A DNA stretch of 50,144 nt from Verrucomicrobiia bacterium (GCA_036405135.1 DASWYF010000007.1:1-50144), one strand, 5' to 3'. Shown: positions 8,611 through 17,858, counted from the stretch's first letter. The notes: generated by a model not told the origin, from the letters alone. A program made the numbers and translations.

Positions 8611-10466
8611 GCTTCAGAAGCGAGCAGCAACGAAATGGGACGGTCGAAGGAGAACCGACGGTTCGAAACATCAAAATGCTCTCCATTCTTTCCGCCAAAG
8701 CCCTCTTCTTCAGATGACATCATCACCGACCAGCCTTTTCCCCACGGCACGCATAGCGGCCAATCGGCATAGGTAAGAACCTCGCTCCACAAGCACGTCA
8801 CGAGGAGGCGCGACCCACCTTTGTCATCAGCATATTGGAGAAACAGGATGTTATTCTCCGACCAGACACGCCAATGTTCACGGTCCCTGAGCGCGAGAAT
8901 GGGATCCTCCCGACGAAGGCGAAAGCATTGTTTATAAAGCAGTAAAACGGTTTCCTGGGCGGGCCCAATCAGTTCTTCCCAATTTAATTTGCTGACCTTG
9001 AAGCTCTGTTCCATTTCAGGGTCAGGCATGTTCTCGATCACTGTCTCCGGCCATTCTGCTCCAAATTGCTTGAACTCCCGGCAACGTCCTATGCTGACAC
9101 CTTCGCCAAACTTTCCGCCGTGATTTGAAAAGAAAACAAAGGGACTGCTGGCCGACCATTCCTGCCCCATGAAAAGCATCGGCGTGTAAGGGCTCAAGAG
9201 AAACAGCATGGAAGCTGCACGATAAGCCTCGGGCGATATGAGATGATTGAGACGCTCTCCCAAAGGACGATTCCCTGCTTGGTCGTGATTGGAGATGCAA
9301 TACACGAATTGCGATGGATGCAGGTCATTACATTCTGTTCCACGCGTTCGCCCCCAATAGGGAAAGCTCTGACCGCGATAAAGCCAACCATGGTTCAGCG
9401 TTTTGACAAGTTCATCCACCGTGCCCTCATAACTCTTGAAATGCGCGATGTGTTCGGGCTTCAGACACATCTTCATGACGTGATGAAAATCATCCGCCCA
9501 CATGGCATTCATGCCGAATCCACCGTCAACCGCCTTGCGCAAGCGGGATGCATCATTCGAGTTATCTTCCGCGATCACGATGCCGCTGCGTGCGTGAACC
9601 GCTTGCGTGATTTCCTCCAGAATGTGAACGGAAGATTTGTCATGGATCGCATGCACGGCATCCAGCCGGAATCCGTCCACGCGAAATTCTTCCATCCAAT
9701 AGATGATGTTTTGCAGGAAGTATTCGCGCACCGGATCGGAATGCTCACCGTCAAAGTTCAGGCATTTCCCCCACTCATTCCCTTTTTCTTCGTGAAAATA
9801 ATGTGCGCAGGATGCTTCCAACAGATTCGGTTCACCGCAGACGTGATTGTAAACAACGTCCAGAATCACCACCAAACCCTTGCCGTGTGCCGCATCGATC
9901 AAACGGCGGAAATCATCCGGTGTGCCGTAACAATCTGCCGGTGCATACGGCAAAACAGTATCGTATCCCCAATTCCGAGCGCCGGGAAATGCGTTGACCG
10001 GCATGATCTCAATGGCGTTCACACCCAACTCTTTCAAGTAATCCAACCGCTCCATTGCTGAGAGAAATGTTCCTTCTGGCGTAAAGGTGCCAAGGTGGAG
10101 TTCGTAGATGACAAGGTCTTCCATTTTAGGCGAACGCCAATGCGGATTGCGCCACTGAAATGAGCGGCTATCCACCACTTGGGAAGGTCCTCGCACCCCT
10201 TCCGGTTGATAGCGCGATGCAACATCCGGCAAGTCAGTTTTATCATCCAGCTTGAACAGGTAGAGATCACCTGCCCGCCCTTGAGCATCTTCCACGGAGA
10301 ACCAACCATCGTGATCTTTATGCAATTCGAGAATGCGGCGTTCGGCGGAATCAGCCGCAGTGACCGTCACGGAGACACTGTGGACCTCGGGACTCCAGAA
10401 ATGATACCGGACTCCGGTATCAGTGATCTCCGGGCCATGACGCCATAGCTGAGTGACCACATTCAT
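8607..10466 (-). CDS. treZ: Malto-oligosyltrehalose trehalohydrolase
   Basis: A 619-residue GH13 enzyme that releases trehalose from the maltooligosyltrehalose made by TreY. An N-terminal beta-sandwich (VRYHFWSPEVHSVSV, about 17-90) precedes the catalytic barrel: ELHLGTFTPEGTF, DVVYNHVCGEPN (region I), VDGFRLDAVHAI (region II, nucleophile Asp), VIAEDNSND (region III, acid Glu) and CISNHDQAGN (region IV). LFMGQEWSASSPF is the usual TreZ segment after the barrel. It overlaps glgX upstream and treY downstream by the same ATGA arrangement, so the three enzymes should be made in fixed proportion. Confidence 0.96.
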   Translation of the reverse strand: MNVVTQLWRHGPEITDTGVRYHFWSPEVHSVSVTVTAADSAERRILELHKDHDGWFSVEDAQGRAGDLYLFKLDDKTDLPDVASRYQPEGVRGPSQVVDSRSFQWRNPHWRSPKMEDLVIYELHLGTFTPEGTFLSAMERLDYLKELGVNAIEIMPVNAFPGARNWGYDTVLPYAPADCYGTPDDFRRLIDAAHGKGLVVILDVVYNHVCGEPNLLEASCAHYFHEEKGNEWGKCLNFDGEHSDPVREYFLQNIIYWMEEFRVDGFRLDAVHAIHDKSSVHILEEITQAVHARSGIVIAEDNSNDASRLRKAVDGGFGMNAMWADDFHHVMKMCLKPEHIAHFKSYEGTVDELVKTLNHGWLYRGQSFPYWGRTRGTECNDLHPSQFVYCISNHDQAGNRPLGERLNHLISPEAYRAASMLFLLSPYTPMLFMGQEWSASSPFVFFSNHGGKFGEGVSIGRCREFKQFGAEWPETVIENMPDPEMEQSFKVSKLNWEELIGPAQETVLLLYKQCFRLRREDPILALRDREHWRVWSENNILFLQYADDKGGSRLLVTCLWSEVLTYADWPLCVPWGKGWSVMMSSEEEGFGGKNGEHFDVSNRRFSFDRPISLLLASEA

Positions 10467-12706
10467 TTGCCCGCCTCCTGTTTGGGCGCCTCTACATCCT
10501 TGGTTTGTTTCTCCACCTTCTCGGCATCCAACACCAAGCGTTCAGCGAAGGATTCGCGTTCCATGCCTTCGGACGGTTTCACCCGCAGCAGACAGAGCGA
10601 GCGCGCCTCCATCTTGATCTTCCCCTCTGGTTCCGTTGGTTTCTCGAGGAAACCTTCTTCCATCGAGGTATCGATCAACAGTTCCCAGCCGGTCTTGATA
10701 CCAGCGGGCAGCGTGAACTCCACCGAGTCGTGATAGGCATTCAGGCAGAGCAGGAAGAAATCGTCCTGCACGGGATTGCCGTAAGCATCCAGACAATAGC
10801 CGCTCAGGAACATGCCCAGACAGTGCACCCAATCGCCGTTCCACTCATCATCCGTCATGCGACGTCCGCGCGTGCTCAGCCATTTCACATCACGCACATT
10901 GGTTCCGCGCAATGGACGGCCGCGGAAGAACGACAATCGACGGAAGACCGGATGTTCTTTGCGGAACTGGATCAATTGCTGGACGAACTTCGTGAGTTTT
11001 TCCGCATCTTCATCGCGGTTCCAGTTCATCCAGTTTATCTCATTGTCCTGGCAATAAGCGTTATTATTTCCCTGTTGGCTGCGTCCGTATTCGTCCCCCG
11101 CAGTGAGCATGGGAACTCCTTGGGAAAGAAACATCGTAGCCAGCAAATTACGACGCTGGCGACGGCGTAAACGGTTGATCTCAGGATCATCCGTTGGCCC
11201 TTCAGCACCGCAGTTCCACGCATTGTTATTCTTATCACCGTCGCGATTCTCTTCGCCGTTGGCATCATTGTGCGTCTCCTGATAACTCACGAGATCGCTC
11301 AGCGTGAAGCCATCGTGCGACGTGATGAAATTGATACTGGCCGATGGTGTCTTGCCGGTCGCTTCATAGATATCCGCACTGCCAGCGAGACGGCTGGCAA
11401 GTTCACTGATGCAACCCGGATCACTCTTCCAGTAACGTCGGATGGTATCGCGGTATTTACCATTCCATTCCGACCAAAGCACCGGGAACTTGCCCACTTG
11501 ATATCCGTCATGGCCGATATCCCAAGGCTCGGCGATGAGCTTCACCTGAGAAATCGTGGGGTCTTGATGAATGACATCGAAGAACGATGCCAAGCGGTTC
11601 ATGGAAGAAAGTTCACGCGCGAGTGAGGCAGCCAGATCGAAACGAAAACCATCCACATGCATCTCCGTGATCCAGTAGCGCAAGCTGTCCATCACCAGTT
11701 GCAACGCGTTCGGCAGATACACGGCGAGAGTGTTTCCCGTGCCCGTGTAATCCATGTAATAACGCGGATCCTCCGGACTCATCCGGTAATAGTAGGAGTT
11801 ATCAATGCCCTTGAAGCAGAACGTCGGACCAAGATTATTTCCCTCAGGCGTGTGATTATAGACCACGTCCAGAATCACCTCGAGACCCGCAGCATGCAGA
11901 TTCTTCACCATCGTCTTGAACTCCGCCACTTGCTGCCCAATGAATCCGCTGCTGGAATAGCGGGAGTCTGGAGCCAGGAATCCGATACTGTTGTAACCCC
12001 AATAATCAGTCAGTCCCTTCTCATGCAGATGCCGTCCGCCGATATGATGATGCACAGGCAGTAACTCGACCGCGGTAACTCCAAGTTTTTTGAAATACTC
12101 GACTGCTTCCGGACATCCCAACCCTGCATATGTTCCGCGCAGCCGCTCAGGAATGGCGGGCCATAGCTTCGAGAAACCTTTCACATGCGTCTCGTAGATG
12201 ATGGTCGTATCCATCGGCGTGCGGAGCAGCTTGTCCCCCTCCCAATCAAAGCTTGGATCGATCACCACGCACTTGGGCATGAACGGCGCACTGTTCCGTT
12301 CATCCTTCACCAAGTCGGTATCGGGTCCGCCCACCGAATAACCAAAAAGCTCATCACTCCACATCACATCCCCAGCTATCGCTTTAGCGTAGGGATCTAA
12401 CAGCAACTTGGATGGATTAAACCGATGCCCATTGGAAGGTTCGTAAGGCCCGTGGACGCGATAGCCATAGCATTGGCCTGCCGCGAGGTCGGGCACAAAC
12501 ACATGCCAGATCTGGTTCGTTCTTCCGGGCAATTCGATCACACGGCTCTCCGTGGGACTGTCCGGTTGATCGAACAGGCACAATTCCACTTTGGTGGCAT
12601 TGGCGGAAAAGAGGGCGAAATTCACGCCTCCTTCCATCAGCGTGGCACCCAAAGGATATGGAATCCCAAGAGTGATGTTCTTCTCAATGAGTTCTCGGTG
12701 GCGCAT
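10463..12706 (-). CDS. glgX: Glycogen debranching enzyme GlgX/TreX type
   Basis: A 747-residue GH13 isoamylase-type debranching enzyme. It hydrolyses alpha-1,6 branches of glycogen and supplies linear chains to TreY/TreZ; in trehalose operons the same family is called TreX. It has an N-terminal CBM48-like domain (PLGATLMEGGVNFALFSANA), ETHVKGFSKLWP, region I DVVYNHTPEG, region II VDGFRFDLA (nucleophile), region III AEPWDIG (acid) and region IV FITSHDGFT, followed by FLSQGVPMLTAGDEYGRSQ. The tail after residue 720 is Lys/Glu rich. Its start lies within the 3' end of the trehalase gene (23-bp overlap, 12684-12706) and its stop overlaps treZ, so the four genes form one transcription unit. Confidence 0.95.
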   Translation of the reverse strand: MRHRELIEKNITLGIPYPLGATLMEGGVNFALFSANATKVELCLFDQPDSPTESRVIELPGRTNQIWHVFVPDLAAGQCYGYRVHGPYEPSNGHRFNPSKLLLDPYAKAIAGDVMWSDELFGYSVGGPDTDLVKDERNSAPFMPKCVVIDPSFDWEGDKLLRTPMDTTIIYETHVKGFSKLWPAIPERLRGTYAGLGCPEAVEYFKKLGVTAVELLPVHHHIGGRHLHEKGLTDYWGYNSIGFLAPDSRYSSSGFIGQQVAEFKTMVKNLHAAGLEVILDVVYNHTPEGNNLGPTFCFKGIDNSYYYRMSPEDPRYYMDYTGTGNTLAVYLPNALQLVMDSLRYWITEMHVDGFRFDLAASLARELSSMNRLASFFDVIHQDPTISQVKLIAEPWDIGHDGYQVGKFPVLWSEWNGKYRDTIRRYWKSDPGCISELASRLAGSADIYEATGKTPSASINFITSHDGFTLSDLVSYQETHNDANGEENRDGDKNNNAWNCGAEGPTDDPEINRLRRRQRRNLLATMFLSQGVPMLTAGDEYGRSQQGNNNAYCQDNEINWMNWNRDEDAEKLTKFVQQLIQFRKEHPVFRRLSFFRGRPLRGTNVRDVKWLSTRGRRMTDDEWNGDWVHCLGMFLSGYCLDAYGNPVQDDFFLLCLNAYHDSVEFTLPAGIKTGWELLIDTSMEEGFLEKPTEPEGKIKMEARSLCLLRVKPSEGMERESFAERLVLDAEKVEKQTKDVEAPKQEAGK

Positions 12707-13949
12707 AGGAGTTTTCCGGCCAGAGATGGCCTGTTTTCAGAAAGTGAACCAGACGGGCAAAGACGGCGTTCGTCCAGCCAAAGCCAGCCTGGTCCGGATA
12801 GCGGTCAGGGATGGCACGCGTGCCATCCACCACATTGTATTTCTCGAAGTTGACGTGATTCTCCTCGAAGACACGGTTCACCAAGTTCACCCATTTCTCG
12901 GAGATGCGCAGGGCTTCCTTGTGGTAACCGTATTTCTCCAATCCACTGATGACGATCCACTGCAATGGTGCCCAACCATTCGGCCACGCCCATTGCTTGG
13001 AGAAATCCGTAACCGGTGTTTTCACCTCTTCCGTCGTAATGATGCCATGGTCTGTTTCGAAGAATGGCAGATGCACCGAGACGATGCGTTGTGCTTGTTC
13101 AGGGGTCGCCAAGCGCGACCAGAGCGGAAAGAAACCGGCGACCGTCCGCATATTGCTGCGGCGACCACGGCGCATGTCGTAGTCGTAATAAAACCCCGCG
13201 TCTTCATCCCAAAGAATCTCGTTTACCGTAGCGCGCCGCTCCTCAGCTATGGCCGTCCACTTTTGCTCTTCGTAATCTTCCTTGAGCAGATGCGCAATGC
13301 GTACGAAATCCGTTTCGTATTGATAGAGCAGAGCGTTGAGATCAATGGGCACGAAGTCCAAGCAACGGTCTTCAAAACGCGGTGTCATGTCCCAGCCAGA
13401 TTCCGCCTCAGCCGCCGTGTGCCAGATGTTCAGGTCGTAGTAACGCGAAAGGCCCCGATAGACTTCGCGGTCATCCGGAAATTTCTTTCCCCGCCACACT
13501 TCAGTGTATTCTTTCTTGGCCACCTCTTCCTGGATCTTCAACCAGCCATTCAAAGTATCTTCCGGCACACCCAAACGGCGTTTCGCCAGATAGCTCTTCC
13601 AGATCATAGAGGTGAGAAACGGCGGCTGCGAACGGCTCAGGTGGTAATAGCGGCTGGCGTTCGGAATGCGCCCAAAACGCTTCATCAGATAGAGAACATT
13701 CTCAGTGATGTCCGTGATGAGTTCATCATGTTCACTCCCTTCGAGACCAAGGATCATGAAGTAGCTGTCCCAATAGTACAGCTCCTTGAACATATCGTGA
13801 TTGGTGCAGAGATACCGCCTTGGTAGTCCTATCAAGGTTCCCTCATCGGCGATCTGGTGACGGATGATGCGGGACCAATAATTCTTGATGTAGTCCAAAC
13901 ATGGACCGTACTTCCGCACATCAATCTTCCCATCGGCCGTGTCAGCCAT
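12684..13949 (-). CDS. Trehalase, glycoside hydrolase family 37, cytoplasmic
   Basis: A 421-residue (alpha/alpha)6-barrel hydrolase matching GH37 trehalase. It keeps signature 1 as FKELYYWDSYF (54-64) and signature 2 as QWAWPNGWAPLQW (319-331). Catalytic candidates are intact: Asp187 in SGWD, and Glu369 in NFEKY, which I align by recall with the acid and base of E. coli TreA; YPDQAGFGWTNAV closes the active-site region. It is shorter than periplasmic TreA and has no signal peptide, so it should act on internal trehalose. An in-frame stop just upstream fixes the ATG at 13949, which lacks a Shine-Dalgarno. It is first in the operon with glgX, treZ and treY, pairing breakdown with synthesis. A broader GH15/GH63-like glucosidase is the main alternative. 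Confidence 0.88.
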   Translation of the reverse strand: MADTADGKIDVRKYGPCLDYIKNYWSRIIRHQIADEGTLIGLPRRYLCTNHDMFKELYYWDSYFMILGLEGSEHDELITDITENVLYLMKRFGRIPNASRYYHLSRSQPPFLTSMIWKSYLAKRRLGVPEDTLNGWLKIQEEVAKKEYTEVWRGKKFPDDREVYRGLSRYYDLNIWHTAAEAESGWDMTPRFEDRCLDFVPIDLNALLYQYETDFVRIAHLLKEDYEEQKWTAIAEERRATVNEILWDEDAGFYYDYDMRRGRRSNMRTVAGFFPLWSRLATPEQAQRIVSVHLPFFETDHGIITTEEVKTPVTDFSKQWAWPNGWAPLQWIVISGLEKYGYHKEALRISEKWVNLVNRVFEENHVNFEKYNVVDGTRAIPDRYPDQAGFGWTNAVFARLVHFLKTGHLWPENSYAPPRTH

Positions 13950-14093
13950 AGCGAGAAGAATTTAGCTAGAAGCATACCACCGAAAGGCAGCATATCTCCT
14001 TGAATTCCGTGGTGCTGACATGCGCCAAAACCATCTTTTCTTGCAAAGTGCGAAAGAGCTTTTCCAACGCATTGCACTTTTCTGATTCAGCGT

Positions 14094-14122
14094 TTGACTT
14101 GTGTGTGCGTGTAGCCCTTATT
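14094..14122 (+). promoter_or_regulatory. Possible sigma70-type promoter for the cyclophilin gene
   Basis: TTGACT at 14094-14099 is followed after 17 nt by CTTATT, a weak -10. It lies 12 nt before the ATG at 14134, in the divergent gap between the trehalose operon and this gene. The -10 match is poor. Confidence 0.3.
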
Positions 14123-14133
14123 TCTAGGCCTTT

Positions 14134-14949
14134 ATGTTTTGGAAAACCGCCCTGCTTTTTCTGGCGGCCTTGCTGCCGTTCTCGCCTGCCCTGCATGCAG
14201 GTACGTTTGTACAATTTCGCACAACCGTCGGAGATATCGAATTGGAGCTCTATGACCAGGACAAGCCAGTTACTGTGACGAATTTTTTATACTACGTCAC
14301 CAAAGGTTATACGAATGACATGTTCATCCATCGCTGGGTGCCCGGTTTTGTCATACAAGGAGGCTTGACCTATGTGGCTAACCGGCAGACTTCGCCGATC
14401 ATCAACTTCATCAGCACAAAACCAGCGATCACCAACGAATACAGCGTGGGACGAACTTTCAGCAATACGAACGGCACCATCGCGATGGCCAGAAGTTCGC
14501 AGGTCAACTCTGCGACTTCCCAATGGTTCATCAATTTGAACAACAATTCTTTTCTAGATGCTGACAATGGCGGATTCACAGTTTTTGGCCGTGTCATCCG
14601 GGGTTACGACGTATTGGAAAAATTTTCAACTACTACAACTGTCATGTGGAGAGCATCCACAGGGTCAGACCCCTTGAAGGAGATTCCAGTAATTTCTTCT
14701 ACGCCAACTCTAAACCATCTCGTCTTTGTGGACATCACCCTGCTCAATGTCCGTATCAGCGATACCGGCTCTGGCAGGCTCATCCAGTGGCGCAGCGTGA
14801 AGGACAAGGTCAATCTGGTGGAATACACCACGGTGTTCCCGCCCGTCTGGCAACCACTGGCGACTCCTTTCGGCACCGGTAGCGATATGTCGAAAATAGA
14901 TACCTCAGGAGACACCAAACGCTTTTACCGAGTGCGGGTGGACTATTGA
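14134..14949 (+). CDS. Secreted cyclophilin-type peptidyl-prolyl isomerase with C-terminal module
   Basis: A 271-residue protein with a signal peptide (about 1-23, ending LHAG). Residues about 25-185 form a cyclophilin domain: VGDIELELYDQDKPVTVTNF, FIHRWVPGFVIQGG, GTIAMARS, TSQWFINLNNNSFLD and FTVFGRVIRGYDVLEKF. Such enzymes speed proline cis/trans isomerisation during folding outside the cytoplasm. Residues about 200-271 are not cyclophilin: they contain IQWRSVKDKVNLVEY, then WQPLATPF and end RFYRVRVDY. This pattern resembles a beta-rich C-terminal module I recall from many secreted Verrucomicrobia proteins. The gene stands alone, divergent from the trehalose operon. Confidence 0.9.
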   Translation: MFWKTALLFLAALLPFSPALHAGTFVQFRTTVGDIELELYDQDKPVTVTNFLYYVTKGYTNDMFIHRWVPGFVIQGGLTYVANRQTSPIINFISTKPAITNEYSVGRTFSNTNGTIAMARSSQVNSATSQWFINLNNNSFLDADNGGFTVFGRVIRGYDVLEKFSTTTTVMWRASTGSDPLKEIPVISSTPTLNHLVFVDITLLNVRISDTGSGRLIQWRSVKDKVNLVEYTTVFPPVWQPLATPFGTGSDMSKIDTSGDTKRFYRVRVDY

Positions 14950-15020
14950 GCACTCAAAAAATCCGCGCTTCCCCTGACCGCCCCCTTGGTGTTTAGATTT
15001 CTACGATTCGATATTCGACT

Positions 15021-15950
15021 ATGAGCAAGACTGCATTGTTGTTTGCGGGCCAAGGTGCCCAAGCCGTCGGCATGGGTAAAGACCTCGCCGAACAGTTTCC
15101 CACCGCCAAGGCTTTGTTTGAAAAGGCCAATTCGGTGCTGGGCTATGACCTCGCCACCATCTGCTTCAACGGACCTGAAGCGGAATTGACCAAGACGGAA
15201 AACGCCCAGCCCGGCATCTATCTCGTGAGCTGGGTTGCCTTGCAGTTGCTCAAAGAAAAGGTTCCCTCGCTGAAGTTTGATGCGACAGCCGGTTTGTCCC
15301 TGGGTGAATTCACCGCTCTCGCTGCTGCAGGTGTGATGAGCTTTGAGGATGGCTTGAAAGTCGTCCAGCAACGCGGCCGCTTCATGCAGGAAGCCTGCGA
15401 AGCCACCCAAGGCGGCATGGCGGCGATCATCGGCTTGGATGAAGGTCCGACCCGTGAAGCCTGTCAGGAATCGGGTGTCGTACTCGCCAATCTGAACTGC
15501 CCCGGCCAGCTCGTCATCTCCGGTCCGGCAGATAAGATCAATCAAGCCTGCGAAGCCGCGAAGGCCAAGGGTGCCAAGCGCGCCATTCCTCTAACTGTAG
15601 CCGGAGCTTATCACTCCCCACTCATGGCCAGCGCGCAGCCCAAGCTGAAGGATGCACTCGCGCAAGTTCCCATCAACCGTCCCGCTGTCCCGGTCATCGG
15701 CAATGTCCGTGCCTTGCCTCATGGCGAACCGGCGGAGATCCATCAACTGCTCGTGGATCAGGTGACTTCCTCCGTGCGTTGGGAAGAATCCATCCGTTAT
15801 CTGCTCGCGCAAGGTTACACCCGCTTCATCGAACTCGGACCCGGCACCGCTCTGACCGGTTTCATGAAGCGTATCGACAAAACAGCGCAGGTGTTGAACG
15901 TGGCTGATGCTGCGAGTCTGGAAACAACGGCAAAGTCATTGAACGCGTAA
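15021..15950 (+). CDS. fabD: Malonyl-CoA:ACP transacylase
   Basis: A 309-residue FabD of usual length, which loads malonyl groups from CoA onto acyl carrier protein for fatty acid elongation. Visible are LFAGQGAQAVGMGKDLAE at the N-terminus, the nucleophile motif GLSLGEFTALAAAG (the usual GHSLGE has Leu in place of His next to the Ser-containing turn), QQRGRFMQEA with the malonate-binding Arg, catalytic His in AGAYHSPLM, and ELGPGTALTGF near the end. It starts the fab gene group (fabD, then fabG, acpP, fabF) but has its own strong terminator, so the group is probably transcribed in pieces. Confidence 0.96.
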   Translation: MSKTALLFAGQGAQAVGMGKDLAEQFPTAKALFEKANSVLGYDLATICFNGPEAELTKTENAQPGIYLVSWVALQLLKEKVPSLKFDATAGLSLGEFTALAAAGVMSFEDGLKVVQQRGRFMQEACEATQGGMAAIIGLDEGPTREACQESGVVLANLNCPGQLVISGPADKINQACEAAKAKGAKRAIPLTVAGAYHSPLMASAQPKLKDALAQVPINRPAVPVIGNVRALPHGEPAEIHQLLVDQVTSSVRWEESIRYLLAQGYTRFIELGPGTALTGFMKRIDKTAQVLNVADAASLETTAKSLNA

Positions 15951-15975
15951 GCATTCTTAAACTCATTATCTGGCT

Positions 15976-16013
15976 GAGGCGTGGAACGAAAGTTTCACGC
16001 CTCTTTCTTTTTG
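15976..16013 (+). terminator. Intrinsic terminator after fabD
   Basis: A 12-bp stem GAGGCGTGGAAC / GTTTCACGCCTC with a GAAA loop and one G-T pair is followed directly by TTTCTTTTT. It sits 25 nt after the fabD stop. Confidence 0.92.
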
Positions 16014-16077
16014 TGGCGCGTGCCCGTCACAATTGACTTGGAAAAATCCTCCCCTGCAGGAACAGTGATTCAGTTCC

Positions 16078-16998
16078 ATGAATCCAAAGAGCCATAGTCT
16101 GTTCAGACGCCTGCTCGGCTCTTTGCTTCTTTCATTGATGGTGTTCGTCAGCAACTCCCTCTCCGCTTACGAACTCGAATACGCTCAGACTGGTTATCAA
16201 GTGACCAGCGGAATGGATTATGCGATCAATTACGAACTCAAGAAATTGATCGCCAGCCATGAAAAAGCCTTTGGACGGCCCGCTCCGCCCAGTTTCAAGA
16301 TCACGTACAAGGTTTTCCCCACTTACGAGATGTATCGGGCTTACTCGGCCAAAAACGGCAAGAACGTGGTGCCGCAATTGCTCGGCTACACCCAGTCACA
16401 GAGCAGCTACAACCCGGACACCGGCATCATAGCCAAGGCAGATGTGGAAGTTGTGACATGGCGACAGGCCCAACCTGCTGTGCTCACCTCTACCATCCTG
16501 CATGAAAGCGCCCATGCAGTGATGCACGCCTTTCTCCTGCAAGTGCCGCTGTGGATGAATGAAGGCAGCGCAGACTGGTTCGGACAACCGGCTTGGGCGA
16601 ATGGCACACATCAACAATTGGATCGCGCCCGCCGCTGGCAAACTCTTGGTATGATGCTGGAGGAGCATCGCCTGCCTCCTTTACGGCCTTATCTCATTTC
16701 TAAAAGCTACGATGATTGGTCCAAGATGTTCGCCGGGAATATCGGCATGGGTTATGTAGTCGGTTACTCCATCTTCGATTTCTTCATGTCGCACCCGAAT
16801 GCGCAACAGATGCTCACCCAGCTCCTTCGCTCGGAAGCGGTGGAGAAAGCGGAAAATTCAGAGATCGCTTTTGCCCAAGCCATCGACAAGAGCTGGCCAG
16901 GAGGGTTGACCGGTTTTGAAAAAAGCTGGCATCAGTGGATACGTCGTAAATCCGATGCCGAACGTCTCGCCATGCAGTCAAAGATGAAGCAAAAATGA
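16078..16998 (+). CDS. Putative secreted gluzincin-type metallopeptidase
   Basis: A 306-residue protein with a signal peptide (about 1-29, ending SLSA). The zinc-peptidase signature HESAH occurs at 142-146 in a helix preceded by ILHESAHAVMHAF, and the segment VPLWMNEGSADWF supplies Glu162 as the likely third zinc ligand 16 residues on. This matches the arrangement of Peptidase_MA/DUF1570-like proteins. A basic C-terminus (WIRRKSDAERLAMQSKMKQK) ends the protein. It lies between fabD and fabG but has no obvious link to fatty acid synthesis. Two other proteins in this window (23262-25856 and 35518-36984) share the Pro-x-Trp-x-x-Glu-Gly block. The substrate is unknown. Confidence 0.75.
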   Translation: MNPKSHSLFRRLLGSLLLSLMVFVSNSLSAYELEYAQTGYQVTSGMDYAINYELKKLIASHEKAFGRPAPPSFKITYKVFPTYEMYRAYSAKNGKNVVPQLLGYTQSQSSYNPDTGIIAKADVEVVTWRQAQPAVLTSTILHESAHAVMHAFLLQVPLWMNEGSADWFGQPAWANGTHQQLDRARRWQTLGMMLEEHRLPPLRPYLISKSYDDWSKMFAGNIGMGYVVGYSIFDFFMSHPNAQQMLTQLLRSEAVEKAENSEIAFAQAIDKSWPGGLTGFEKSWHQWIRRKSDAERLAMQSKMKQK

Positions 16999-17114
16999 AC
17001 AGAAAGTTTGCTCGGGGCTTCCTACGTAAGTCTCTGCCGTCATTAAGTTAAGCTATTAAACCATTCGCTTCCTGTTGACAAACCCACCCCTTTCCCGGCC
17101 AAACTGTCCGCCTC

Positions 17115-17858
17115 ATGAGTCAATTGACCAATCACGTTGCTGTCGTCACGGGTGCCGGTCGCGGCATCGGACGCGCCATCGCCTTGAAGTTCGCTGCTGA
17201 AGGCGCGGACGTCGTGTGCGTTTCCCGCACGCAGGAGAATTCCGAGAAGGTCGCCGCGGAAGTCCGCGCGCTCGGTCGTAAGGCTTGGGCCATGGCACTG
17301 GACGTATCCGACTCCGCCGCTGTCGGCACGGCTGCTGAACAGATTCTCAAAGACGCTGGCAAGGTGGACATCCTCGTGAACAACGCCGGTGTCACTCGTG
17401 ATGGTTTGCTCATGCGCATGAGCGAGGCGGATTGGGACACGGTCATCGATACTAATCTCAAGGGGGCCTTCACAGTCACCAAGGCCTTCACCCGCTCTTT
17501 CATCAAGCAACGCTCCGGTCGCATCATCAACGTCGCCTCCGTCATAGGCCTCATCGGCAATGCCGGTCAGAGCAACTACGCGGCGAGCAAGGCGGGCCTC
17601 ATCGGCTTCACGAAATCTTGCGCGCGGGAACTTGCATCTCGCGGCATCACAGTGAATGCTCTCGCTCCGGGCTTCATCGAGACGGACATGACCGCCGTCT
17701 TGAAGGAAGAACAGAAGGCTGGAATTTTGACGCAAGTTCCGCTTGGCATGCTCGGTTCTACCGAGGATATTGCGGCGGCGGCGCTTTACCTCGCCAGCCC
17801 CGGTGCCCGTTACGTCACCGGTCAGGTGCTCGCCGTCGACGGTGGCATGGTGATGTAA
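17115..17858 (+). CDS. fabG: 3-oxoacyl-ACP reductase
   Basis: A 247-residue short-chain dehydrogenase, the NADPH-dependent ketoreductase of type II fatty acid synthesis. It contains TGAGRGIGRAIALKF (cofactor loop), NNAGVTRDGLLMRM, the catalytic Ser in NVASVIGLIG and the YxxxK pair in NYAASKAGLIGF, then APGFIETDMT and a C-terminal AVDGGMVM. The N-D-x-L-L-M-R-M segment is characteristic of FabG within the superfamily. A TTGACA at 17075 may be part of a promoter, although no good -10 follows. acpP begins 150 nt downstream. Confidence 0.95.
   Translation: MSQLTNHVAVVTGAGRGIGRAIALKFAAEGADVVCVSRTQENSEKVAAEVRALGRKAWAMALDVSDSAAVGTAAEQILKDAGKVDILVNNAGVTRDGLLMRMSEADWDTVIDTNLKGAFTVTKAFTRSFIKQRSGRIINVASVIGLIGNAGQSNYAASKAGLIGFTKSCARELASRGITVNALAPGFIETDMTAVLKEEQKAGILTQVPLGMLGSTEDIAAAALYLASPGARYVTGQVLAVDGGMVM

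Noticed and set aside
12591..13826. 411-codon plus-strand open frame opposite the trehalase gene
   Set aside because: Shadow of the GH37 gene, which has both family signatures.
12684..13949. Loss of the trehalase catalytic base (Arg383 before YPDQAGFGW)
   Set aside because: On realignment, the base by recall of E. coli TreA corresponds to the Glu in FEKY (Glu369), which is present.
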